Assembly: GCA_025916135.1 (NCBI GenBank)
Contig: CP104793.1
Coordinates: forward strand, 1 to 64,000
Origin: Rhodobacteraceae bacterium D3-12
Lineage (GTDB): Bacteria; Pseudomonadota; Alphaproteobacteria; Rhodobacterales; Rhodobacteraceae
Length of the DNA stretch: 64,000 bases
Direction: 5' to 3'
Part shown: piece by piece, positions 54,143-62,575 of the stretch
Position numbering within the stretch: position 1 is the first letter of the stretch
Layout of the letters: the number at the start of each line of letters is the position of its first letter
Program-made: the position numbers and the translations under genes
Notes under the pieces: generated by a model
Told to the model about the DNA's origin: nothing
Databases searched by the model: none
Seen by the model: only the letters and a program-made list of their open reading frames with translations

Positions 54143-55713
54143 TTACTCCAACTTAGGCTGTAGCCTGTCGATATAGTCAAAGACTGGTAGAAGCGCCTCA
54201 GCAATCTGTTTAGCCAAGTAAGGTGGTACAGCGTTACCAACCTGCACAAACTGTTGAGTGCGGTTGCCGAGAAAATGGTAGTTGTCAGGAAAAGTTTGAA
54301 GTCTTGCGGCTTCCCTGACCGTGAGGCTCCGACACTGTGTAGCATCTGGATGGATATAATAGTGTCCATCTTTTGAAATATGACTGGTAACCGTTGTAGC
54401 AGGTGCATCCCAACGCTGGACCCGAAACCGATCGCTAAATTTGCCCGTCCCCCAATTCGCATGATTTGGGGCTAGGTCTTTTGGAAACTCATCTGCTTTC
54501 GGGCTTCTACCTTCCGCCGTCGCAAAACAGCTTGCGAAAAGGTAGCGCGCAAGGTCGGTGTCCATGTGCCCACGGGTTTCGTTACTTGATAAAGCTTTAA
54601 TTCGCTCATCAGTTAGAAAAACCTTCAGGTCTTCTGAGATACTCTTCGGGTATGGTGCTCTTGCTTTAGATGCACGTTTTTTATTTTTGTTAAGGACTGA
54701 GGTTTCCACCCTACCCAGCTCACTTAGAAATTTCGACTTGTTGCTTCCCTTGTAGTTGTCGAGACAGCTTTTAACGCTTTCGATAGCAGCAACCAGCGCA
54801 CCATACCAAGCTAGGACATCATCATTTTTGCTCAGCCCGCTCCTCAGTTTAGGCATTCCACTAAGGACGTCTCTTACTGTCGATTTTAGTTTCTTTTTCG
54901 GAAGGAATGGCAGAAATTCCTCTGGAATTTTTTCTGCAATGGAACGCTTTATCCCAACGATAATAACTCTGTGCCGAGACTGTGGCACGCCAAAATCTTC
55001 TGTCTTCAACACAAAGCTGCGGGGCGCGGGACGATCAAGGTCACGCTCTGTTCCGGACAACGCAAAAAGCCGGTATCCTTCGCCTGCAGACTCTAAGTCA
55101 TTCATGACGGTTTCAAAGATCGCTAGGCCTTCGACGGACGATGAGAGCATTCCCTTCACGTTCTCCATAACGAACACGCTTGGCGAGTATTCGGTAAGAA
55201 CTCTGCAGTATTCTTGGTACAGAAAGTGCCGGTGGTCTTTTTTCGGCTTGTAGGTCTTGATGCCCGAATTGCGGGATCTGCCAACCAAGGAATATGCCTG
55301 ACAAGGAGGGCCGCCGATCAGCAGGGTTCGTTCGCCAGCTAGACCTTTGATCTCTTGAATTTTCTTCGAAAGTTCAGCAGATGTCGAAGCCGTCCCAAGT
55401 TCGGCATTCCATGCCTCGTCCTGTGCTAGCTTCCATTGATCAGGATAAAGTTCTGACCAGTTTGGTTCTTCTAACTTACCTGCTAGCCAAATATAATATT
55501 CAGGAGGAAAAGTGTCGAATTTTCTCAGAAAAGCGCGCAGTGCGAGCGTGTTGTGGGCGGCAACGTCCTTTTCGACTGATACGTCGATACGGTAGCTCAG
55601 CTTGCCTTCTGTCGCATGCGACGCACAAAAGCCTTCACCCAGCCCCCAGGTCCGGAGAACAAATCAACTATATGAATATCGGTACCCAAGTCGACATCCT
55701 TAGCTAACGTCAT
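54143..55713 (-). CDS. DNA (cytosine-5-)-methyltransferase, interrupted by a one-base frameshift
   Basis: Methylates C5 of cytosine in a specific site. From the ATG at 55713: motif I HIVDLFSGPGG near residue 16, then a break at a G5 run (C5 at 55643-55647 on the forward strand), where one extra G continues GLGEGFCASHATEGKLSYRI. The single corrected frame gives motif IV LLIGGPPCQAYSLVGR near 155, motif VI VFVMENVKGMLSS near 195, motif VIII FGVPQSRHRVIIVGIKR, and motifs IX-X RSLTVREAARLQTFP and FVQVGNAVPPYLAKQIAEAL. The variable target region lies between. With one base added it is exactly 524 codons. It is first in the operon. Target sequence is unknown. Confidence 0.88.
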
Positions 55714-55835
55714 ATTTCCACTGAGCACAGAGATACAGCTTACCTCGAAGCACTTCCAGGCCGGAAATCAGCAAGCTCCCCGACCTTTGAGGAGTAGAGT
55801 GCAGACTTCCTTGCGCATAACATTGTGAATTTTGA

Positions 55836-56132
55836 TCACTCACCAGCCAATTTTCGCAAACGGCGGTGGGCGAAATGTATGGTAAGCACTGATCCTGTGA
55901 GCACAGGTATGAGCGCACCGCAGATTGCAGCAATCAGCAAAATTAAAACAGACGAAAATGTATAATCACTTCCTACGTCAAAAAAATTAAATCGTGCGAA
56001 TCCAAAAAGATAGCATAGGCAAACGCTAGCGTAGATCGTGTATAGTGGTTTAAACGGTTCAAATACTGAACGTTCCGCCCTATTCAGCACTGCCAGACGT
56101 AGGCTCTGCCAGTTCTTAGTTGGCTTTTCCAT
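55836..56132 (-). CDS. Small two-helix membrane protein
   Basis: A 98-residue protein with a basic N-terminus (MEKPTKNWQSLRLAVLNRAE), two membrane segments (LYTIYASVCLCYLFGFARF and FSSVLILLIAAICGALIPVL) and a basic tail (HFAHRRLRKLAGE). AAGGGAG precedes the ATG, and it starts 3 bases after the repressor gene, so they are co-transcribed. No family recognised. It stands between the repressor and the methyltransferase. Confidence 0.65.
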   Translation of the reverse strand: MEKPTKNWQSLRLAVLNRAERSVFEPFKPLYTIYASVCLCYLFGFARFNFFDVGSDYTFSSVLILLIAAICGALIPVLTGSVLTIHFAHRRLRKLAGE

Positions 56133-56135
56133 TAG

Positions 56136-56558
56136 TCACTCCCTTACTAACTCGATCCATGTGTGAACGTCATCATCGGTAACCTCTCGCCCTTCTACGT
56201 GTGATTGATACCAGCGGGCGATGATGGCCCCGCGTTTTTCGCTTTTGATCTTGATGGCTTCTTCATTGAGATGCTGATCGAGCGAGGTCTCGATCCTCTT
56301 TAGCGCGTCGAAGTCATGGGCTGCGCGGACCGCTTTTGTTCCTAACAGTATCCACGCTGCGTCGACGTTGAACCGATCGGCCATAGCGACCAGAGCTTCA
56401 ACCGGCAGGCCACGCTGGCCTTTTTCGTAACTGTGATATGCGCGATGTGAGACACCAATCGCTTCCGCCATGGCGGTTTGAGTCAAGCCGACTTCATTGC
56501 GCGCAATCGCAAGACGCGCACCCATGGAAGTGAAGACAGACTTAGAATCCTGCGCCAT
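56136..56558 (-). CDS. XRE-family repressor of the mobile element
   Basis: A 140-residue Cro/CI-type protein. The N-terminal HTH reads RLAIARNEVGLTQTAMAEAI then GVSHRAYHSYEKGQRGLPVE, followed by ADRFNVDAAWILLGTKAV, and a charged C-terminal helix bundle (FDALKRIETSLDQHLNEEAI). I start at the ATG at 56558 (MAQDSKSVF) rather than upstream in-frame codons. It is divergent from the excisionase-like gene across about 150 bases with palindromes, the layout of an integration/excision switch. Confidence 0.85.
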   Translation of the reverse strand: MAQDSKSVFTSMGARLAIARNEVGLTQTAMAEAIGVSHRAYHSYEKGQRGLPVEALVAMADRFNVDAAWILLGTKAVRAAHDFDALKRIETSLDQHLNEEAIKIKSEKRGAIIARWYQSHVEGREVTDDDVHTWIELVRE

Positions 56559-56612
56559 GCAAGGTTTTCCATTGATCAAACTGCCAATTCGCGCGAAACT
56601 GCACAAAATGAC

Positions 56613-56648
56613 GTAAAATTACATTCAAATTCATCTGACCACGTCAGA
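56613..56648. promoter_or_regulatory. Palindromes in the repressor/excisionase control region
   Basis: GTAA-AA-TTAC (56613-56622) and TCTGAC-CAC-GTCAGA (56634-56648) are perfect inverted repeats between the divergent repressor and excisionase-like genes. They are the best candidates for operators of the XRE repressor. Confidence 0.55.
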
Positions 56649-56711
56649 AGGTGCGGAACAAGCGATTCCATGCGTACAGCAAATTCAACTCAACGGACAA
56701 GGATGACTGAA

Positions 56712-57059
56712 ATGGCAGAAATTGACAAAACCGACAGCTCACAAATCCTGGGGCTTGGAAAGACGCCAGCTCAATGGGTTGAGATCATGGCTGAGCGAGA
56801 GATTGAGATTTCCGAACGCACATTGCGTGAGCGGGCAAATGACACGGGTGCGTTTTATCGGCTGGGGCGGACCATGCTGATCACACCTGCACAGATCGAT
56901 ACGATTTTTGAAGGAGGTCAGGCATGCCGCTCAAAATCACCGAGAGGGACGGATACTATTACGTCTACGGCAAGATCGAATACAACGGCCGCCCGATCAC
57001 CGGTACATACCGAAAAAGCACTAAGTCGACTACAGAAGCAGGCGCACGGGACTGGGTAG
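56712..57059 (+). CDS. Excisionase-like small DNA-binding protein
   Basis: A 115-residue frame. The first 75 residues form a helix-turn-helix-like unit (LGKTPAQWVEIMAEREIEIS, ERTLRERANDTGAFYRLGRT, LITPAQIDTIFEGGQ), similar in plan to AlpA/excisionase proteins. The last 40 residues overlap the integrase start in another frame and are probably of little structural value. AAGGA lies 9 bases before the ATG at 56712; an ATG at 56703 is also in frame. It would direct excision with the integrase. Confidence 0.65.
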   Translation: MAEIDKTDSSQILGLGKTPAQWVEIMAEREIEISERTLRERANDTGAFYRLGRTMLITPAQIDTIFEGGQACRSKSPRGTDTITSTARSNTTAARSPVHTEKALSRLQKQAHGTG

Positions 57060-58018
57060 CCCGTGAGACCGAAAATCAAATACGTCAGTATTTGCTTGGC
57101 GATGAGCCGAGCAAAACATTTTCGGATGCGATCATGCTTTACAATGCGTCCCCGAAAGCGGCCAAGCAGTTGATCCCAATCGTCGAAGAAATTGGGAATA
57201 CGCCGTTGCGAGTGATTTCCGGTGCGCTGCTGAAAGGGTTAGGGCCAAAATTAAAGCCGAAGGCGTCTACCGACACGTGGTGGCGCGAGATCGTGACACC
57301 CGCCAGCGCGGTCATCAACAACGCGCATGAGTTGGAAGGCACACCGCTGATACGGGTGAAACCCTACGACAAGTTCGAACGGATTGCCCAAGACCGGCGA
57401 CGTGGGAAGGTTAGTAGGGTGGAACGAACTCCATCGGACAAGGAATGGATCGAGGCGTTTTGTAGCGCCGCCGATCCGTACAATGCGGCGTTGGTGCGAT
57501 TCATGTTCGAGACGGCGGCGCGGATTGATCAGGCAGTCTCGTTGGAGCCAGACGATCTGCGGCCCGCAGAGAATAAGGTCCGGGTGAAAGCACAGAAGGG
57601 GCATCCAGAGAGCTGGATCACCGTTTCGCCTGAAATGATGGACGAGCTGCTGGCTTTGCCAGCGAAGCGACCCAAGAACCGCAAGACAGGTAAGTTTATG
57701 ACGCCACGCGTGTTCGGCTATGGCAGTTCGACAGGCTACAACACACGCTGGAAGACGATCTGTAAGCGGGCGGGCATCCAATACCTGTCTGCCCACCCAG
57801 CAGGACGGCACGGCTTCTTTACAGAATTGGTTGTACGGCAGGGCGTCGATCCGGTCACAGCGGCCAAGGCCGGACGCTGGTCAGACCCTAATCTGCCGAT
57901 GCGCATTTATGCCCACGCAGAGACAGACGAGGCCGATGTCAGGGCCCGTTTTCGTACAAACCATGTACAGGAAGACGCAGTACAAACACCCAAACAACAG
58001 AAATCAAAGAAGGAATAA
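56924..58018 (+). CDS. Tyrosine recombinase / integrase
   Basis: Integrates and excises the island at tRNA-Arg. The 364-residue protein has an N-terminal arm-binding and SAM-like part (YYVYGKIEYNGRPITGTYRK, KTFSDAIMLYNASPKAAKQL). The catalytic domain shows MFETAARIDQAVSLEPDD with the first Arg, SAHPAGRHGFFTELVVRQGV with the HxxR box, and KAGRWSDPNLPMRIYAHAET with the nucleophile Tyr near residue 327. The stop is 14 bases before the right 48-bp repeat. GGAGG precedes the ATG. Confidence 0.94.
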   Translation: MPLKITERDGYYYVYGKIEYNGRPITGTYRKSTKSTTEAGARDWVARETENQIRQYLLGDEPSKTFSDAIMLYNASPKAAKQLIPIVEEIGNTPLRVISGALLKGLGPKLKPKASTDTWWREIVTPASAVINNAHELEGTPLIRVKPYDKFERIAQDRRRGKVSRVERTPSDKEWIEAFCSAADPYNAALVRFMFETAARIDQAVSLEPDDLRPAENKVRVKAQKGHPESWITVSPEMMDELLALPAKRPKNRKTGKFMTPRVFGYGSSTGYNTRWKTICKRAGIQYLSAHPAGRHGFFTELVVRQGVDPVTAAKAGRWSDPNLPMRIYAHAETDEADVRARFRTNHVQEDAVQTPKQQKSKKE

Positions 58019-58032
58019 CGCTATGAACGGTT

Positions 58033-58080
58033 CCCTCCTAAGGGGCAGGTTGCAGGTTCGAATCCTGCCGGGGTCACCAA
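58033..58080 (+). repeat. attR: 48-bp direct repeat
   Basis: Exact copy of the 48 bases of the tRNA-Arg(CCT) 3' end, from the anticodon loop to one base past CCA. It marks the right end of the island and lies 12 bases before the modC stop. Confidence 0.95.
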
Positions 58081-58092
58081 TAGTGTTTCTTC

Positions 58093-59207
58093 TTACGCGT
58101 CAGAGGTGCCAAGTGCTTGCGCTTGGTGGCTGCTGATGTTTTGCGGGGCGATACCGACCGTCTTGATGATGGCAAAACACTCCACACCTTGCTCTAGATC
58201 GAGTGCTTGGGCGGAGCGGCGTGTGATGCGTGCGAGGATAAGACCGGCGGGGGTGTCGAGGGTGACGATGGTTCCGGGGCCATCGCCGGAATGAATTTTT
58301 GCCACCCGCCCGCCAAGGATGTTGAGTGCGGAGAGACCTGTTGGTCTGGTTCGAGACAGGATCACATCGTGCGCTGCGATCCGAATGCGCAGTTGGGCGC
58401 CTTGGGATTGAGATGTCCGGGGAGGAAAAACCGCGCGCCGTTTGCGTCGAGTTCGGTAAGCCCGTCTGCATGATGTTTCATAACCCGTGCATCAATGAGC
58501 GCGCCAACGTCGCGCACGCCTGTGGGCAAAACCGTGGGGTCGCTCAAGACGTCAGCAGCGCTGCCTTGACGCGCGACGCGACCGTCTTTGAGGGCGACAA
58601 CGCTCGTGGCCAGACGCGCCACTTCGCTGGCGGAGTGGCTGACGTAAAGGATGGGGATGCTCTGTTCATCACGCAGGCGCTCAAAATAGGGGATGATCTC
58701 GGCCTTGCGTTGTTCATCCAATGCGGCAAGAGGCTCGTCAGCGATGATCAGCTTGGGGTTTGCAAGAAGCGCACGGCCAATGGCAATGCGCTGTTTTTCA
58801 CCACCAGACAGCGCACCGGGGCGGCGGTTGAGCAGGGTGGAAACTCCCAGCAGCTCGACCACGCGATCAAACCCGTCCTTCGACGGGCGCAGGCGTGAGA
58901 ACCCGCGCCCATAGGTTAGGTTTTGCCTGACGCTGAGGTGGGGGAACAGGCGAGCTTCTTGGAAGATATAGCCAATTTGCCTTTGATGTGTGGGGATGTC
59001 CGTGCCAACGGAGCTGTCAAAGAGCGTCCGTCCATCGACTGTGATGCGCCCCTCGTTGGGCCGCAGCAAGCCGGCAACTGCGTTTGAAATGGTGGTTTTC
59101 CCAGAGCCGGAGCGACCAAAAAGAACGGTCAGCCCGGGAGGCGCGCTGAAGGCGACGTCGAGAGTAAATGTGGAAAACTGGTGTTTGATCTCGACCGATA
59201 CCGTCAT
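58093..59207 (-). CDS. modC: Molybdate ABC transporter ATP-binding protein ModC, one-base frameshift
   Basis: ATPase subunit that powers molybdate uptake. From the ATG at 59207: Walker A LTVLFGRSGSGKTTISNAVA near residue 24, Q-loop GYIFQEARLFPHLSVRQNL, signature ALSGGEKQRIAIGRALLANP near 133, Walker B LIIADEPLAALDEQRKAEII, and H-loop ILYVSHSASEVARLA. The C-terminal MOP-type domain is in two frames. HLNPK breaks at a C3 run near 58411-58413, and one more C continues QGAQLRIRIAAHDVILSRTR to the stop at 58093. That gives exactly 372 codons. Its start overlaps the modB stop (ATGA). Confidence 0.92.
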
Positions 59208-59899
59208 GCGCCGCTCACCCGTTTTGCCGCCCGGCGGGCCAGAATTTCGGACACAAGAAGCGCGAGCATTGCGATGGCGACTGATATCAGTACCAGCCGA
59301 ATGGCCGCGCCTTCGCCGCCCGGAACTTGGAGAAAAGCGTAGATTGCAGATGGCAGCGTCTGTGTTTGGCCGGGGATATTTGAGACGAAAGTGATCGTGG
59401 CTCCGAATTCTCCCATCGCTTTGGCGAAGGCGAGAATGCCGCCCGAAAGAACGCCGGGAAGGATCATCGGCAGGGTGATTGTCAGATACACCCAAAGGCG
59501 CGAGGCCCCCAGCGTTGACGCGGCTTCCTCAAGCTTGGGGTCGACGGTTTCGATAGACAGCCGGATCGCCCGCACCATAAGGGGGAACGCCATGACAGAC
59601 GCGGCCAAGGCGGCGCCGGTCCAGCGAAAGGCGACGGTGATGCCGAGCGGTTGGAGCAGGCTTCCGATGGGGCCCTGTGTGCCAAAACCAAGCAGGAGCA
59701 AATAGCCGGTGACAACCGGTGGCAGTATCAGCGGTAGATGCACCAAACCGTTCAACAAAGCTTTGCCGGGAAAGCTCCACCGGGCGAGCGCGTGGGCGGT
59801 TAGCAAACCAAGAGGCAGCGATAGCAGGGTCGCCCAGAAGGCGACCTTGAGCGATAGTGCGACCGCCTGCCATTCTTCGGGGCCGAGCCAGCTTGTCAT
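59204..59899 (-). CDS. modB: Molybdate ABC transporter permease ModB
   Basis: Membrane channel for molybdate. The 231-residue protein has five or so membrane helices (AVALSLKVAFWATLLSLPLG, LVHLPLILPPVVTGYLLLL) and the conserved ABC-permease loop EEAASTLGASRLWVYLTITL near residue 140, followed by GILAFAKAMGEFGATITFVS. I start at the ATG at 59899, one base after the modA stop. It overlaps modC. Confidence 0.95.
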   Translation of the reverse strand: MTSWLGPEEWQAVALSLKVAFWATLLSLPLGLLTAHALARWSFPGKALLNGLVHLPLILPPVVTGYLLLLGFGTQGPIGSLLQPLGITVAFRWTGAALAASVMAFPLMVRAIRLSIETVDPKLEEAASTLGASRLWVYLTITLPMILPGVLSGGILAFAKAMGEFGATITFVSNIPGQTQTLPSAIYAFLQVPGGEGAAIRLVLISVAIAMLALLVSEILARRAAKRVSGA

Positions 59900-59900
59900 G

Positions 59901-60696
59901 TTAAGGCTCCAACACGGAAAAGCCGTGCCGGGCAAATATTTGCGCCGCTGTCGGGCTTTTCAGGAAGGTGAGCAGCGCGACGCTGGTTTCGGTTGTTTGG
60001 CCTTTGATCGCCGCCATGGGATAGCGGATGGGGGGGTGGCTGTTGGTTGGGAAGGTGGCGACAATGCTGACTTTTGGTTCTGATTTGGCGTCGGTCTCAT
60101 AGGTGACGCCCAAACGCGCTTCGCCCAATGCCACAAGGGCAAGCGCGGCGCGCACATTGTCGGTTAGTTTGAGCGACCTGTGAGGCAATCCCCTCCCAGA
60201 GCCCGAAGTGATCGAGCGCAGCCTTGCCATAGATGCCTGCAGGGACAGCATTGACCAAAGCCATCGCAAGGAACCCACCGTTAAGATGAGCGGCAAGGTC
60301 CATCCCGCGTTCAAGCTTGATGGGCTGTGCCAAGGCGGTTGGCGCCACCAAAACAAGCCGGTTGGTCAGAAGGTCGTGACGGGTTGCGCTCTCGATCAAA
60401 TCGCCCTTGGCGAGATAGTCCATCCAGTCGCTGTTGGCAGAGATGAAAACATCCGCCGGCGCACCCAACTCGATTTGGCGGGCAAGGGCCGAGGACCCAG
60501 CGTAGGACCGGGTGACGGTGTGCCCGGTTCGGCTCTCGAAAGTCTCTGCCACCTCATCCAAAGCGGTTTTCAGGCTTGCCGCGGCGAACACGGTGACATC
60601 CCCTGCTCTGGCTGTTTCGTGGCCTAAGCCGAGCCAAAGCAAAGCTGTGAGCGTCGCCACGTGAAGGGCGCGATAAAAGGGGCGGCATCGTGGCAT
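59901..60696 (-). CDS. modA: Molybdate-binding protein ModA, one-base frameshift
   Basis: Periplasmic molybdate receptor. The N-terminus has a signal peptide (LHVATLTALLWLGLGHETAR). The binding domain follows: VTVFAAASLKTALDEVAETF near residue 33, TVTRSYAGSSALARQIELGA near 57, and GAPADVFISANSDWMDYLAK near 77. After EGIASQVAQT the frame breaks: removing one T/A at 60164-60165 gives TDNVRAALALVALGEARLGV then TYETDAKSEPKVSI and the stop at 59901. That makes 265 codons. This is the one break that needs a base removed rather than added. It is first in modABC, divergent from the TIGR03084 gene. Confidence 0.92.
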
Positions 60697-60889
60697 TTGG
60701 CAAGATGGCTTTCGTTGGTTTCGCTGACTATCCGCTGCGGGTTTGGACCATGCAAGCATTGATTTGCGGGCTGAATTCACGAGATGTATCTTTGAACTTA
60801 GCACCACAAAGGCGGTGGCATCCGTAGCCCACGCGAGTAGACTGGTGTAACAGAGCACCACGGGTCGCGACAAGCAAAAAGGAAGCGGT

Positions 60890-61684
60890 ATGGGTTTTGA
60901 GCAAGTACAAGATTTCCTTGATGAAAGCGAAGCCTTATTCGACGTGGTGCGCGCGTTGGAGGACGAGGATTTTGAGCGCAAAACCCAGTTCAAGGATTGG
61001 ACAATCGAAGACGTTCTGCGCCATCTGCACTACTGGAACCGCGCGGCGGATTTTGCAAGCCAAGGGGAAGAGGCGTTCAGCGGCTTGAAAGCACGCGCTT
61101 CGGCGGCGATCAAAGCCAGAAAATCCCTCCGAGAAGTGGAGCGCAAGGCAGTGCCCGAAACGGGAAAAATCCTTCGGGCGAGCTGGATTGGGTTTGCCCG
61201 GTCGCTGGCGAAACGCTGGGCGGATATGGACCCGAAAGCGCGCTTGCCATGGATCGGCCCGGATATGTCTGCCCGCTCGGCCATGACTGCGCGGCAAATG
61301 GAAACCTGGGCGCATGGCTTTGAAATTTTTGACCTTTTGGGGCAACCAAGGGTCGAGCATGACCGCATCAAAAACATTGTGATACTCGGCGCGAACACCT
61401 TTGGCTGGTCACACAAGGTGCAAGGCTTGCCAGTGCCAGACGCCATGCCGAAACTGGTTTTGCAAAGCCCGTCCGGCGAGGTTTGGGAGATGGGCGAGGC
61501 GGGGGTAGGGCAGATCACCGGTTTGGCGGCAGATTTCGCCGCTGTGGTCACGCAAACCCGCGCCTTGGCCGATACCGAACTTGCGGTAGAGGGCGATGTG
61601 GCAAAGATGTGGATGGCGCATGCCCAGTGCTTTGCCGGGCCGCCAGAAACACCGCCCGCCAAGGGCTCTCGGTACCGGCTATGA
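60890..61684 (+). CDS. TIGR03084-family (DinB-like) protein
   Basis: A 264-residue protein of the TIGR03084 family. It has a DinB/maleylpyruvate-isomerase-like N-terminal helix bundle, with metal-ligand type residues in WTIEDVLRHLHYWNRAADFA near residue 44 and MTARQMETWAHGFEIFDLLG near 130. The C-terminal wing carries LVLQSPSGEVWEMGEAGVGQ. Substrate and partner thiol are unknown. AAAAAGGAAG precedes the ATG. Its stop overlaps a possible 45-codon frame leading to the NnrU gene. Confidence 0.85.
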   Translation: MGFEQVQDFLDESEALFDVVRALEDEDFERKTQFKDWTIEDVLRHLHYWNRAADFASQGEEAFSGLKARASAAIKARKSLREVERKAVPETGKILRASWIGFARSLAKRWADMDPKARLPWIGPDMSARSAMTARQMETWAHGFEIFDLLGQPRVEHDRIKNIVILGANTFGWSHKVQGLPVPDAMPKLVLQSPSGEVWEMGEAGVGQITGLAADFAAVVTQTRALADTELAVEGDVAKMWMAHAQCFAGPPETPPAKGSRYRL

Positions 61685-61818
61685 AGCGGATGACGCGCGT
61701 GGTTGCGGAGGGCTATTTGAGCGGCGCAATGGGAGCGAGGGCCATCGCGCTTAGCTTGCGCCAACCCGAGTGTTTGGTGGTCTCGTTGCGCGGGTTACAT
61801 TGGCGAAAGGTGGGATGA
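61681..61818 (+). CDS. Possible 45-residue protein
   Basis: An ATG overlapping the previous stop (ATGA) opens 45 codons (MKRMTRVVAEGYLSGAMGAR, RQPECLVVSLRGLHWRKVG), ending one base before the NnrU ATG. The tight packing supports translation, but no family is known and it may only be a coupling leader. Confidence 0.3.
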   Translation: MKRMTRVVAEGYLSGAMGARAIALSLRQPECLVVSLRGLHWRKVG

Positions 61819-61819
61819 G

Positions 61820-62506
61820 ATGGGGTGGATAGAATACGTTGCCGCGCTGTTGTTTTTCATGGCGTCTCATCGGGTTCCGGCGACGCCGGCGCTCAAAACG
61901 CGGCTGGAGGGTTTGTTTGGCCGCAGGGGGTACATCATTGTTTTCAGTGTGTTATCCACGCTTCTTTTGGTCTGGGTGATCTCAGCTGCGGCGCGTGCTC
62001 CGGTTGTGACGCTGTGGGATCAGGCGATATGGCATCGCTGGTTGCTCAACCTCACCATGCCCGTTGTGGTGGCATTGGTCGCGTTCGGCGTGGGGGCACC
62101 CAACCCCTTCGCTTTTGAGGGCCGCGCATCAGGGTTTGACCCTGCCAATCCGGGCATTGCCGGGCTGACGCGGCAACCGCTTCTTTGGGCGATGGCGCTG
62201 TGGTCCGCCGCACATCTGCTGGCGAATGGTGATCTGGCTCATGCGATCCTTTTCGGGTTGTTTTTGGCGTTCTCGCTGGCTGGCATGTGGATTGTTGAAC
62301 GGAGGCGACGTTTGGCCATTGGAGATGGCGCGTGGGGCGAGATCACCGCGCGAACCAGCCTGTTTCCCTTTGCTGCGTTGATTTCTGGAAGATGGCGACC
62401 GCGAGGTCTGCCCTCGCCCATGCGAGCGGCGATTTGGTTGGTCAGTTGGGCCGCGCTTTGGCACCTTCATGAACCGGTGATCGGAGTTTGGCCCGGTGTT
62501 GGATGA
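61820..62506 (+). CDS. NnrU-family membrane protein
   Basis: A 228-residue integral membrane protein of the NnrU family, first named beside nitrite/nitric oxide reductase genes. Six or so hydrophobic segments are visible, with ALLFFMASHRVPATPALKTR near residue 9, GRRGYIIVFSVLSTLLLVWV, GIAGLTRQPLLWAMALWSAA near 110 and WIVERRRRLAIGDGAWGEIT. No denitrification gene is in this window, so the name says only family. Its stop touches a strong palindrome. Confidence 0.88.
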   Translation: MGWIEYVAALLFFMASHRVPATPALKTRLEGLFGRRGYIIVFSVLSTLLLVWVISAAARAPVVTLWDQAIWHRWLLNLTMPVVVALVAFGVGAPNPFAFEGRASGFDPANPGIAGLTRQPLLWAMALWSAAHLLANGDLAHAILFGLFLAFSLAGMWIVERRRRLAIGDGAWGEITARTSLFPFAALISGRWRPRGLPSPMRAAIWLVSWAALWHLHEPVIGVWPGVG

Positions 62507-62528
62507 TGCTGACAGGATGCTGTCAGCA
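62507..62528. promoter_or_regulatory. Palindromic operator upstream of the VOC-YafY operon
   Basis: TGCTGACA-N6-TGTCAGCA is a perfect 8-bp inverted repeat starting right after the NnrU stop and 47 bases before the VOC ATG. The two-gene operon downstream ends in a YafY-type regulator, so this is the likely autoregulatory operator. Confidence 0.65.
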
Positions 62529-62575
62529 GGGCTGTGCAACAAGGGGTCATCAACCGAGATCAAAGGAGCGTCTCA

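Larger units (their letters stand above)
45029..58080 (+). mobile_element. 13-kb integrative mobilizable element in tRNA-Arg(CCT)
   Basis: The element lies between the 48-bp repeats in the tRNA gene and at 58033-58080. It contains an integrase next to attR, an excisionase-like gene and a divergent repressor, a mobilization module (HTH/replication-like protein, mobC, relaxase, nested mobB and mobD), HigBA, and a restriction/ATPase/receiver cargo operon. It has no type IV secretion genes, so it could be mobilised only by a helper element. Base composition is not uniform: the mob genes look GC-rich, like the host, while 48-56 kb is visibly more AT-rich, suggesting a composite origin. Confidence 0.93.

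Noticed and set aside
61950-61962. TTATCCACG resembling a DnaA box
   Set aside because: Single near-match within the NnrU coding region, not clustered.
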